Of a stretch of 64,000 nt of DNA, positions 37,460 to 44,826 are shown in pieces. The number at the start of each line of letters is the position of its first letter. Position 1 is the stretch's first letter. The translations under genes were made by a program, and so were the position numbers. Location: NCBI GenBank assembly GCA_045866275.1, contig BAAFRX010000005.1, positions 52,659 to 116,658 on the forward strand, in the 5' to 3' direction. Origin of the DNA: Sideroxyarcus sp045866275. Its GTDB lineage: Bacteria; Pseudomonadota; Gammaproteobacteria; Burkholderiales; Gallionellaceae. The notes beneath the pieces are model-generated. The model was not told where the DNA came from and did no database searches. It saw only the letters and a program-made list of their open reading frames with translations.

Positions 37460-40400
37460 TTAACGGTTCATCTCGTCCAGTATCTTCTGCAAACGCTTCG
37501 CCGACACGATCACCGGCGTCTTTAGTTCCTGCGCGAACAGCGACACGCGCAACTCCTGCAACATCCAGCCGAAGTCCTCCAGCCGCTTGTCGCGCGCGCC
37601 CTGTTGCGCTTGCAGGCGGCGTTGCCATTGCTGCTGCAAGGGCAGCAACTGGGCCAGACTGGTGGCGTCGCGCGCGGGGTTGGCGCGCAGCTTTTCCAGC
37701 CGTACGTTGATCGCCTTCAGGTAGCGCGGCAGGTGCTGCATGCGCTCGTAGGGGGTGCGGGCGATCCAGCCTTTGCCCAGCAGCCCTTCCAGTTGCTGGC
37801 GGATGTCCTGCGTGGCTTGTCCGTTCGACTTGAAGGCAGGCAAGATTTTTTGCAGCGTCTGATGTTCGGTGAGTACCGTACCGACCAGGCGCGCGATCTC
37901 CTGCCCCACCAGATTGAGGCGCGACTTGGCATCCTTGCAGCGTGCATTGAATGACTTTTCGCTGTCCGGCAGCGGATCGTTCAGGCAGCAGCGGTCGAAG
38001 GTCACGGAAAGGATTTGCTCCTGCAATTCCTGCTGGCTGCCGAAGGGCAGGAACAGCATCGCCATCTTCTGCAGGTCGGGCAGGTTCTTTTCCAGAAACT
38101 TCACCTGCTCCTTCAGCGCCAGCATGAACAGGCGGCGCAGGCCGGCACGGTGCACGGCTTGCGCTTCGTCAGCGGTGTCGAAGGCTTGCAGCGTGACCGC
38201 ATCGCCTTCGTCGTGCAGCGCGTTGAACACCGTCACCTGCTGACCGGCACGCGGCACTTGCGCGGTCGCGGCGAAGTCGCCGAAATCCCAGGTGGTGTGG
38301 CGCTGCAAGTCTCCCCTCACCCCAACCGCTCTCCCGGAGAGCGAGGGGCTAGATTCAGCGCACCGCCCTTGCTCCCTCTCCCCCCGGGAGAGGGCTGGGG
38401 TGAGGGAAAGTTTCGGTGCCCACTCGCCGCGCAACTGCATGAAGTTACGCCCCATGCCGAGTTGCCGCCCGTGTTCTTCAATGACGCGGAAGTTCATCAG
38501 CAGATGGGGCGGCAGTTGCTCCAGGCGAAAGGCATCCAGCGGCACGTCCACCTGCTTCTGCTCGCGCAGGTAGCGCGCGATGGCTTGCAGCAGCGGGACA
38601 TCGGAAGGCTTCACTTCGGCACAAAACGCGGCGGCAAACTCCGGCACCGGCACACAATGACGGCGCAGCTTCTGCGGCAGAGATTTCAGCAGTTGCGCCA
38701 CCTTCTCCACCAATATGCCCGGCACCAGCCATTCGCAGCGCGCGGGCTGCACCTGGTTGATCAGCGCCTGCGGCACGGTCAGCGTGACGCCGTCGTCGTG
38801 CTTGCCCGGCGCGAAGTTGTAGGCCAGCGCGTAGCTGACATTGTTCATCTGCAACTGCGGCGGAAACTGCTCGGTGGTGATGCCCGCCGCCTCGTGCCGC
38901 ATCAGGTCGTCCTTCTTCAGGTACAGCAGCTTCGGATTCTCGCGCTCGGCTTCCTTGCGCCATTTCTCGAAATCCGCAGCGTTGTGCAGGCCGGGCGGGA
39001 TACGCGCATCGTAGAAGGTGAAGATCAATTCATCGTCCACCAGCACGTCGGGACGGCGCGCCTTGTGTTCCAGTGCCTCGATGTCGGCGATGAGTTTCTG
39101 GTTGTGCGCGAAGAATGGCGCCTGGGTGTTGAACTCGCCCTCCACCAGCGCGGTGCGGATGAACACCGCGCGCGCCTCTTCCGGATTCATCGGCCCGTAG
39201 TGCACGCGCTTCTTCGGGTTGATGAGCAGGCCGAACAGGGTGCTGCGCTCCCACGCCGCCACCTGCCCCGTTTTCTTTTCCCAGTGCGGATCGTAGCAAC
39301 TGCGCTTGATCAGGTGCGCACCCACCTCTTCCAGCCATTCCGGCTCGATGCGCGCCACGCAGCGCGCATACAGGCGCGTGGTCTCCACCAGCTCTGCCGC
39401 CAGCACCCACTTCGCGCCCTTCTTCGCCAGCACCGAATTGGGCGCGATGAAGAATTTGGTCTCGCGCGCGCCGAGGTAGTGCGGCTCGTTCACCGCACGC
39501 GTGCCGATGTTGCCGATCAATCCGGTGAGCAGCGCCTTGTGAATCTGTTCGTAACTCGCGGGCTGCTCGTTAAGGCGCATGTCCATCTCCGCCATCTGTG
39601 CATGCAGTTGCTGGTGCAGCTCGTGCCATTCGCGCAGGCGCAGCGGCGACAGGAAGTGGTCGCGGCATTCGGTCGCCCACAGCTTGTTGCTCTTCTTGTG
39701 CTGCACGCCCTTCTTGAACCAGTCCCACAACTTGAGATAGGCCAGGAAATCCGAACGCTCGTCGTTGAAGCGCTGGTGCGCGGCATCGGCCGCCTCGCGT
39801 CGCTCCGCCGGGCGGTCGCGCGGGTCCTGCAAGGACAGGGCGCTGGCGATGATGACGATCTCGGTCAGGCAGTGGTATTGCTTGCCGGCGAGCAGCAGGC
39901 GCGCGATCTTGGGGTCGAGCGGCAGCTTGGCTAGTTCATGGCCGATGGGCGTCAGTGCTCGACTCCCTCTCCCTCCGGGGGAGGGCTGGGGTGGGGGAAC
40001 ACTCTCGGATATGGCCCCCAACTCTGTCAGCAACTGGTAGCCGTCGGCGATGGCGCGCGAACCGGGTGGCTCGATGAACGGGAATTCGACCACGTCTCCC
40101 AGACCGAGCGCGCTCATGCGCAGGATGACGGTGGCCAGCGACACGCGGAAGATCTCCGGGTCGGTGAACTCGGCACGCTGCGCGAACTCCTCCTCGTCAT
40201 ACAGCCGGATGCAGATGCCGCTCATCACGCGACCGCAACGGCCGGCGCGCTGGTTTGCCGCCGCGCGCGCGATCTTCTCGATGTGCAACTGTTCCACCTT
40301 CTGGCGGATGCTGTAGCGGTTGACGCGCGCCACGCCGGTGTCGATCACGTAGCCAATGTTGGGCACGGTGAGCGAGGTCTCGGCGACGTTGGTTGCCAGC

Positions 40401-41815
40401 ACCACGCGGCGCTGGTGACCGACCTTGAACACGCGGTCCTGTTCCGCCGTGGACAGGCGCGAGAACAGCGGCAGGATTTCGATGCCCTTGTGCTGATGCT
40501 TGCGCAATGCCTCGGCCGCTTCGCGGATCTCGCGTTCGCCGGGCAGGAATACCAGCACATCGCCGCGCAATCCGCCGATGCTCAATTCATCCAGCGCCGC
40601 ACAGATGGCCTGCGGCACATCCTGCATCTCGCCTTCCTCGTCTTTTTGCGGCGGGCGGTAACGTATCTCGACAGGGTAGGTGCGGCCGGAGACCTGAATG
40701 ACGGGAGCGAGTTGCGATGCATTGTTCTCAACAGCGCGTTCCCTCACCCCACCCCTCTCACCGGGGGAGAGGGAGCCAGAGCCCCGCTGCGTCACTAGCC
40801 CCTCGCCCTTCGGGAGAGGGGTTGGGGTGAGGGCAGCCTCACTTAACCAGTCGAATATTTTCTGGAGTACGCCTTCTGTATTTTTCAGCACGTCATGATT
40901 CCAGAAGCGCAGCACTGTGATGCCTTGTGCATTCAGCCAGACACTGCGTTTCTCATCATGTTGTGACTGCTTATCCTCTGCATGTTGTCCACCATCCAGC
41001 TCGACTGCAAGCTTAGCTTCATGGCAATAAAAATCCAGGATGTATGCGCCCAATGGATGCTGCCTGCGGAATTTTGCATCCAGCAATTGACGATCCCTGA
41101 GCAGCTTCCATAACAGCTGCTCGGCATCAGTCGCATTCTTGCGCAGGAGTCGAGCATGGGTGAGCAACGTTTCCGGTAGTGCGGCATGAAACTCAAGCTT
41201 CTCCCCCTCCTTGGCCCTCCCCTTTTGGGAGAGGGGACTGACTGCAAAGTGTTTTGCAAACCGCTCCGCGTCCAGCGTGGCCGAGGTGATGATGAGCTTC
41301 AGGTCGGGACGTCGGGGAAGCAGTTGTTTGAAATAGCCCAGCAGGAAGTCGATGTTGAGCGAGCGCTCGTGCGCTTCGTCGATGATGAGGGTGTCGTACT
41401 GTTTCAGCAGCGGGTCGCGGTGGATCTCGGCCAGCAGGATGCCATCGGTCATCAGCTTGATGGCGGAATCGGACGACACCTTGTCGTTGAAGCGCACCTT
41501 GTAGCCGACCAGCCCGCCCAGCTCCGACTTCAATTCCTGCGCGATGCGCGCGGCCACCGAACGCGCGGCGACACGGCGCGGCTGGGTGTGGCCGATCACG
41601 CCTTTGACCCCGCGCCCGATGCTCAAACAAATCTTGGGCAACTGCGTGGTTTTGCCGGAGCCGGTCTCGCCGCAGACGATCACCACCTGGTTTGTTTCGA
41701 TCGCCTCTGCCAGTTCATCGCGCCGCGCGACGACCGGCAGATCGGCGGGATATTCGATGGGGTGCGCGGCGGTGATACGGGCGAGACGACGCTCGGCCAG
41801 ACCGGACAGCTTCAT
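37460..41815 (-). CDS. hrpA: HrpA-type DEAH RNA helicase carrying an in-frame DUF559 nuclease insertion
   Basis: 1451 residues. Helicase core: Walker A GETGSGKTT (49-57), HTQPRRVAARSVA, DEAH at 146-149, SAT at 178-180. Just after AERFAKHF (~190) the helicase is interrupted; it resumes at ~370 with APVIQVSGRTYPVEIRYRP. The RecA2 motifs ATNVAETSLTVPNIGYVID and QRAGRCGRV are intact, and the C-terminal HrpA-specific region is long. Residues ~191-369 hold a DUF559 domain flanked by palindromic repeats. Two more repeat-derived insertions lie near 606-617 and 1137-1168. All are in frame, so a full protein is predicted. Without inserts it matches E. coli HrpA in length. HrpA acts on stalled ribosomes and mRNA. 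Confidence 0.95.
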   Translation of the reverse strand: MKLSGLAERRLARITAAHPIEYPADLPVVARRDELAEAIETNQVVIVCGETGSGKTTQLPKICLSIGRGVKGVIGHTQPRRVAARSVAARIAQELKSELGGLVGYKVRFNDKVSSDSAIKLMTDGILLAEIHRDPLLKQYDTLIIDEAHERSLNIDFLLGYFKQLLPRRPDLKLIITSATLDAERFAKHFAVSPLSQKGRAKEGEKLEFHAALPETLLTHARLLRKNATDAEQLLWKLLRDRQLLDAKFRRQHPLGAYILDFYCHEAKLAVELDGGQHAEDKQSQHDEKRSVWLNAQGITVLRFWNHDVLKNTEGVLQKIFDWLSEAALTPTPLPKGEGLVTQRGSGSLSPGERGGVRERAVENNASQLAPVIQVSGRTYPVEIRYRPPQKDEEGEMQDVPQAICAALDELSIGGLRGDVLVFLPGEREIREAAEALRKHQHKGIEILPLFSRLSTAEQDRVFKVGHQRRVVLATNVAETSLTVPNIGYVIDTGVARVNRYSIRQKVEQLHIEKIARAAANQRAGRCGRVMSGICIRLYDEEEFAQRAEFTDPEIFRVSLATVILRMSALGLGDVVEFPFIEPPGSRAIADGYQLLTELGAISESVPPPQPSPGGRGSRALTPIGHELAKLPLDPKIARLLLAGKQYHCLTEIVIIASALSLQDPRDRPAERREAADAAHQRFNDERSDFLAYLKLWDWFKKGVQHKKSNKLWATECRDHFLSPLRLREWHELHQQLHAQMAEMDMRLNEQPASYEQIHKALLTGLIGNIGTRAVNEPHYLGARETKFFIAPNSVLAKKGAKWVLAAELVETTRLYARCVARIEPEWLEEVGAHLIKRSCYDPHWEKKTGQVAAWERSTLFGLLINPKKRVHYGPMNPEEARAVFIRTALVEGEFNTQAPFFAHNQKLIADIEALEHKARRPDVLVDDELIFTFYDARIPPGLHNAADFEKWRKEAERENPKLLYLKKDDLMRHEAAGITTEQFPPQLQMNNVSYALAYNFAPGKHDDGVTLTVPQALINQVQPARCEWLVPGILVEKVAQLLKSLPQKLRRHCVPVPEFAAAFCAEVKPSDVPLLQAIARYLREQKQVDVPLDAFRLEQLPPHLLMNFRVIEEHGRQLGMGRNFMQLRGEWAPKLSLTPALSRGEREQGRCAESSPSLSGRAVGVRGDLQRHTTWDFGDFAATAQVPRAGQQVTVFNALHDEGDAVTLQAFDTADEAQAVHRAGLRRLFMLALKEQVKFLEKNLPDLQKMAMLFLPFGSQQELQEQILSVTFDRCCLNDPLPDSEKSFNARCKDAKSRLNLVGQEIARLVGTVLTEHQTLQKILPAFKSNGQATQDIRQQLEGLLGKGWIARTPYERMQHLPRYLKAINVRLEKLRANPARDATSLAQLLPLQQQWQRRLQAQQGARDKRLEDFGWMLQELRVSLFAQELKTPVIVSAKRLQKILDEMNR
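38313..38406. repeat. Two-armed palindromic element in hrpA (1)
   Basis: Outer inverted ends CCCCTCACCCCAACC / GGCTGGGGTGAGGG enclose two GC-rich hairpins (CTCTCCCGGAGAG and CCCTCTCCCCCCGGGAGAGGG). It is read through in frame as LSLTPALSRGEREQG onward. Same architecture as element 3. Confidence 0.85.
39964..39997. repeat. Single-arm palindromic element in hrpA (2)
   Basis: CCCTCTCCCTCCGGGGGAGGG hairpin followed by CTGGGGTGGGGG, half of the two-armed element. Translated in frame as PPPQPSPGGRGS between conserved helicase segments LLTELGA and HELAKLPLDP. Confidence 0.8.
40741..40833. repeat. Two-armed palindromic element in hrpA (3), edge of the DUF559 insertion
   Basis: Ends CCCTCACCCCACCC / GGTTGGGGTGAGGG with two internal hairpins, the same ~93-base layout as element 1. 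It lies on the helicase-resuming side of the DUF559 domain. Confidence 0.85.
41200..41236. repeat. Palindromic element in hrpA (4), other edge of the DUF559 insertion
   Basis: Contains CCCTCCCCTTTTGGGAGAGGGG, a hairpin with a TTTT loop, and the related CCCCCTCCTTGG. It lies between the helicase SAT motif region and the DUF559 domain. Translated in frame as SPLSQKGRAKEGE. Confidence 0.8.
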
Positions 41816-42300
41816 GGGGTGCCTGCTGCCGGTTTGGGTTGCCACGGATGCGCGCGCCGCCACTGCCAGGGCGGTGTCGGTTCGGCATCCGCCCACAGGC
41901 CGCGGCGCGCCTGTTGCGCTTCCTGTTGCAGGGCGAGGTATGTCTGATCCGCATGATGGTGCGAATATTCCCACGCCATGCCACGCCGCACCTGTTCCTG
42001 GTTGATGTTGCGACCGTCCACATACAGCGTGGCGAGGAGCCGCTTGTATTGGTCAACGGCCTGCGTCTCAAGCCGCACGTCGCGCTTGCACACCAGTTCG
42101 CACAAAGAGCGGCGCGAACGCCTGCCGTAGGGCTGGGTCTTTTCCGGCGCATCGATGGCAAGCAGTCGCGCCTTGAGCTTCTGTTGATCGCGCAACACCA
42201 GCACGGTGTCGCCGTCCAGCACCGCGATCACTTTGGCATCGAAGGTTTCCGCCTGGGCACTGAACACCAGGCAGAAAAACAGGCCGCACCACCGCTTCAT
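41812..42300 (-). CDS. Secreted thermonuclease-like (SNase) protein
   Basis: 162 residues. The signal peptide MKRWCGLFFCLVFSAQA precedes an SNase OB-fold: FDAKVIAVLDGDTVLVLRD, KARLLAIDAPEKTQPYGRRSRRSL with the catalytic Arg/Asp/Glu positions, VRLETQAVDQYKRLLATLYVDGRNINQEQVRRGMAW (seen as DQYKRLLATLYVDG) and QQEAQQARRGLWA. It probably degrades extracellular or periplasmic nucleic acids. It overlaps hrpA and pgpA by 4 bases each. Confidence 0.92.
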   Translation of the reverse strand: MKRWCGLFFCLVFSAQAETFDAKVIAVLDGDTVLVLRDQQKLKARLLAIDAPEKTQPYGRRSRRSLCELVCKRDVRLETQAVDQYKRLLATLYVDGRNINQEQVRRGMAWEYSHHHADQTYLALQQEAQQARRGLWADAEPTPPWQWRRAHPWQPKPAAGTP

Positions 42301-42803
42301 GCCAGTACGGTCTTGAGAATGGCCAGACAGAGCAAGGCATACCCCGCCGCGAGCAGATCGTCGAACATCACGCCGAGCCCGCCATGCCAGTGCTGGTCGA
42401 AATGGCGGATCGGCGGCGGCTTGACGATGTCGAAGAAACGGAACAGCAGGAATGCCAGCAGTTGCCAGGCCGGCTCGTTCGGCGTGAAGAACAGCACGAG
42501 GAGAAAAGCCACCACTTCGTCCCACACGATGCCGCCGTAATCCGCCACGCCCAGCGCACGGCCGGTGATGTCGCACACCCATACGCCGATGGCGAACGCC
42601 CAGATCAGCACCAGAAGGAACAGCATGTCGGACAGGCGCGGCGCCAGGTACCAGTAGAACGGGAAAGCGACCAGCGTGCCGAAGGTGCCGGGTGCCTTGC
42701 GCGCCAGCCCGCTGCCGAAACCAAACGACAGCAGATGCGCCGGATGGCTGAACAGGAAGCGCCAGCCGGGTTGCACCTTCAGTTCGTCATGCGAAGTGGT
42801 CAT
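42297..42803 (-). CDS. pgpA: Phosphatidylglycerophosphatase A
   Basis: 168 residues, membrane enzyme removing phosphate from phosphatidylglycerol-phosphate. Motifs: LLSFGFGSGLARKAPGTFGTLVAFP, ADYGGIVWDEVVAF with the acidic active-site residues, FRFFDIVKPPPIRHFDQHWHGGLGVMFDDLLAAGYA (seen as FDIVKPPPI and GGLGVMFDDLLAG-like). Three to four membrane helices. It overlaps thiL at its start and the nuclease gene at its end; the thiL-pgpA pairing is common in proteobacteria. Confidence 0.95.
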   Translation of the reverse strand: MTTSHDELKVQPGWRFLFSHPAHLLSFGFGSGLARKAPGTFGTLVAFPFYWYLAPRLSDMLFLLVLIWAFAIGVWVCDITGRALGVADYGGIVWDEVVAFLLVLFFTPNEPAWQLLAFLLFRFFDIVKPPPIRHFDQHWHGGLGVMFDDLLAAGYALLCLAILKTVLA

Positions 42804-43731
42804 AGCCCGCCTTTTCGATTTTCATTTCCATGCCCGCCGCATCGCGCACGACACAGCCGCGCCCCGCCCTGATTTTGCCGATGCGGGTCAGGTTCAGATC
42901 GAGTTGCGCGGCCAATGCCGTGAGCGTATCGCGCGCCGCCGCAGGCGCGGTAAAACACAGTTCGTAATCGTCGCCGCCGCCCAGCGCGCACTGTTGCGCC
43001 CGTTCTGCTTCCACCCCCGTCTCGACGCAGGGCAAGGCCGCGATTTCCAGTTCTGCGCCAACCGCCGACCGTTGCAGGATATGCCCCAGATCGGCATACA
43101 GGCCGTCGGAAATGTCGATCGCGCTGCGGGCGATGCCGCGCAGGGCCAGACCCAGCGCGATGCGCGGCATCGGCTGATGCAGCGCCTGCAGGCAGTCTTC
43201 CCGCACCTGATCGTAGAGCCGGAGCCTGCCCTGCAGATGCGCCAGGCCCAGCGCGGCGCGACCGAGCGTGCCTGATACCCAGATGTCGTCATCCGGCTGT
43301 GCGCCGTCGCGGCGCAGGGCGCGTCCGGCCGGCACTTCGCCCATGATCGTGACGCACAAATTGAGCGGCCCGCGCGTGGTGTCGCCGCCCACCAGTTCCA
43401 CCCCGTGCGCGTCGGCCAGCGCGAAGAAGCCCGCGCTGAAACGCTGCAACCAATCCTCATCCGCGCGCGGCAGCGCGAGCGCCAGTATCGCCCAGCGCGG
43501 CACAGCGCCCATCGCCGCCATGTCTGACAGGTTCACCGCCAGCGTCTTGTGTCCCAATAAAAAGGGATCGGCATCCGGCAGAAAATGCGTGCCGCTGACC
43601 AGCATGTCGGAGGACACCACCAGCTCCATGCCGTCGTTCACGCGCAGCAGCGCCGCATCGTCGCCTACGCCCAGAACTGCATTGGGTGCAGGACGGGTGA
43701 AATAACGGTTAATGAGATCGAATTCCGACAT
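42787..43731 (-). CDS. thiL: Thiamine-monophosphate kinase
   Basis: 314 residues, ATP-dependent phosphorylation of thiamine monophosphate to the diphosphate. Motifs: MSEFDLINRYF, GVGDDAALL, VSSDMLVSGTHFLPDADP, GHKTLAVNLSDMAAMGAVPRWA, ELVGGDTTRGPLNLCVTIMGEV and SAIDISDGLYADLGHIL, all acidic metal sites present. The internal ATG is preferred because it matches the family N-terminus. It overlaps pgpA by 17 bases. A large inverted repeat separates it from nusB. Confidence 0.96.
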   Translation of the reverse strand: MSEFDLINRYFTRPAPNAVLGVGDDAALLRVNDGMELVVSSDMLVSGTHFLPDADPFLLGHKTLAVNLSDMAAMGAVPRWAILALALPRADEDWLQRFSAGFFALADAHGVELVGGDTTRGPLNLCVTIMGEVPAGRALRRDGAQPDDDIWVSGTLGRAALGLAHLQGRLRLYDQVREDCLQALHQPMPRIALGLALRGIARSAIDISDGLYADLGHILQRSAVGAELEIAALPCVETGVEAERAQQCALGGGDDYELCFTAPAAARDTLTALAAQLDLNLTRIGKIRAGRGCVVRDAAGMEMKIEKAGYDHFA

Positions 43732-43744
43732 ACACCAAACCAAT

Positions 43745-43825
43745 CACCACAGAGACACCGAGCAAACCTTTCACCCCAATTCGAGGTGGGTTTGCTTTTC
43801 TCTGTGTCTCTGTGTCTCTGTGGTG
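43745..43825. repeat. Long inverted repeat between thiL and nusB
   Basis: CACCACAGAGACAC-CGAG-CAAACC on the left pairs with GGTTTGC-TTTT-CTC and three GTGTCTCT-type units ending CTCTGTGGTG on the right. The right arm has an extra TGTCTCTG copy. It could work as a transcript structure and also looks like an interspersed repeat. Confidence 0.8.
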
Positions 43826-43833
43826 CAAAGATT

Positions 43834-44280
43834 TTACTTCGCCTTCACTTCAGCCGCGCGCACTTGAGCCGCCAATTTATCCAGCACGCCGTTGACGAAC
43901 TTGTGCCCGTCGCTGCCACCGAAAGTTTTGGTTAACTCGACCGCTTCGTTGATGACCACGCGATAGGGCACTTCTGGATGCTGCGTCAGTTCGTAAGCAC
44001 CAAGCAACAACACGGAAAACTCGACCGGGCTCAATTCGTCCAGCGCGCGATCCAGATGCGGCGCGATCAGCGCGCCCAGCGCTTCCTGTTGCGCGATGAC
44101 GCCGCGCAGCAACTGCTGGTACAGCGCGCTGTCGTAGCGGCCCAGGCTCTTGTCGTCGCCGGTGCTGCGGCCGATCTGCGTCGCACTGCTGCCGGACAGG
44201 CGCCACTCGTAGAGTCCCTGCAGGGCCAGTTCGCGCGCGCGGTGACGCGGGCTGACGGCGCTTTTCTTCGCTTCCGTCAT
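43834..44280 (-). CDS. nusB: Transcription antitermination factor NusB
   Basis: 148 residues. Conserved segments: SPRHRARELALQGLYEWRLSG, LDELSPVEFSVLLLGAYEL, EVPYRVVINEAVELTKTFGGSDGHKFVNGVLDKLA (seen as VVINEAVELTKTFGG). NusB with NusE binds boxA RNA for rRNA antitermination. The start overlaps the ribH stop by 4 bases, the usual ribH-nusB-thiL order. Confidence 0.96.
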   Translation of the reverse strand: MTEAKKSAVSPRHRARELALQGLYEWRLSGSSATQIGRSTGDDKSLGRYDSALYQQLLRGVIAQQEALGALIAPHLDRALDELSPVEFSVLLLGAYELTQHPEVPYRVVINEAVELTKTFGGSDGHKFVNGVLDKLAAQVRAAEVKAK

Positions 44281-44729
44281 GCCAGTTCCCGCGCCAGATT
44301 GACCATCTCGATGGCGACCACCGCCGCTTCCGCGCCCTTGACGCTCATGCGCGCTTCGGCCTGTTGGTCGGTGTCGGTGGTGAGGATGGCGTTGGCGATG
44401 GGGATGCCGGTCGCCAGTTGCACTTCGCCCACGCCGCGCGCGGACTCGTTGGACACGATCTCGAAGTGGTAGGTGTCGCCGCGGATCACCGCGCCCAGCG
44501 CGATCAACGCGTCGTAATCGTGGCTCTCCGCCATTGCCCACAGCGCCAGCGGAATCTCCAGCGCGCCGGGCACGGTGGCCAGCACGATGTCGTCATCCGC
44601 CACGCCGCTCTTGAGCAGTTGCGCATGGCAGGCGGCAAGCAATCCTTCGCACACGGCCGGGTTGAAGCGGCTCTGCACGATACCGATGCGCATGCCGCTG
44701 CCGTTCAGGTTCTGTTCGATCTCTCTCAT
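44277..44729 (-). CDS. ribH: 6,7-dimethyl-8-ribityllumazine synthase
   Basis: 150 residues, forms lumazine from ArP and 3,4-dihydroxy-2-butanone 4-phosphate. Motifs: IGIVQSRFNPAVCEGLL, TVPGALEIPLALWAMA, ALIALGAVIRGDTYHFEIVSNESARGV (seen as GAVIRGDTYHFEIV), GIPIANAILTTDTDQQAEAR. The catalytic His in TYHFE is present. It lies 97 bases after ribB, the gap holding a GC palindrome. Confidence 0.96.
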   Translation of the reverse strand: MREIEQNLNGSGMRIGIVQSRFNPAVCEGLLAACHAQLLKSGVADDDIVLATVPGALEIPLALWAMAESHDYDALIALGAVIRGDTYHFEIVSNESARGVGEVQLATGIPIANAILTTDTDQQAEARMSVKGAEAAVVAIEMVNLARELA

Positions 44730-44773
44730 TTTTTATCCTCAGTATTCAAAATCATCGCTGTGCGATCCGGTCG

Positions 44774-44797
44774 CCCCCTCTCCCCCGGGGAGGGGGA
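44774..44797. repeat. GC-rich palindrome between ribB and ribH
   Basis: CCCCCTCTCCCCCGGGGAGGGGG, related to the single-arm elements found in hrpA. It has no T-tract and so is not an obvious terminator. Confidence 0.65.
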
Positions 44798-44826
44798 AGC
44801 GCACCTGCCGAACGACGGGACACCGT

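Larger units (their letters stand above)
40709..41245 (-). mobile_element. In-frame DUF559 (Vsr-like) nuclease domain with flanking repeats inside hrpA
   Basis: Encodes residues ~191-369 of the helicase. The core reads ARLLRKNATDAEQLLWKLLRD, KFRRQHPLGAYILDFYCHEA, KLAVELDGGQHAED and GITVLRFWNHDVL, the full DUF559 fold of the PD-(D/E)xK/Vsr superfamily, with acidic residues Asp261, Glu272 and Asp274. Both edges consist of GC-rich palindromes (41200-41236 and 40741-40833) translated as SPLSQKGRAKEGE and LTPTPLPKGEG. No in-frame Met precedes the domain, so it is probably made only as part of HrpA. The nearest ATG with an SD-like AAGGAGGGGG is out of frame. Confidence 0.88.

Noticed and set aside
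40709..41245. Intein in HrpA
   Set aside because: No N-terminal Cys/Ser splice block, no HNG-type C-terminal motif and no Hint fold; the content is DUF559 plus repeats.
44774..44797. Intrinsic terminator between ribB and ribH
   Set aside because: The palindrome lacks a T-tract on either strand and matches the repeat family seen in hrpA.
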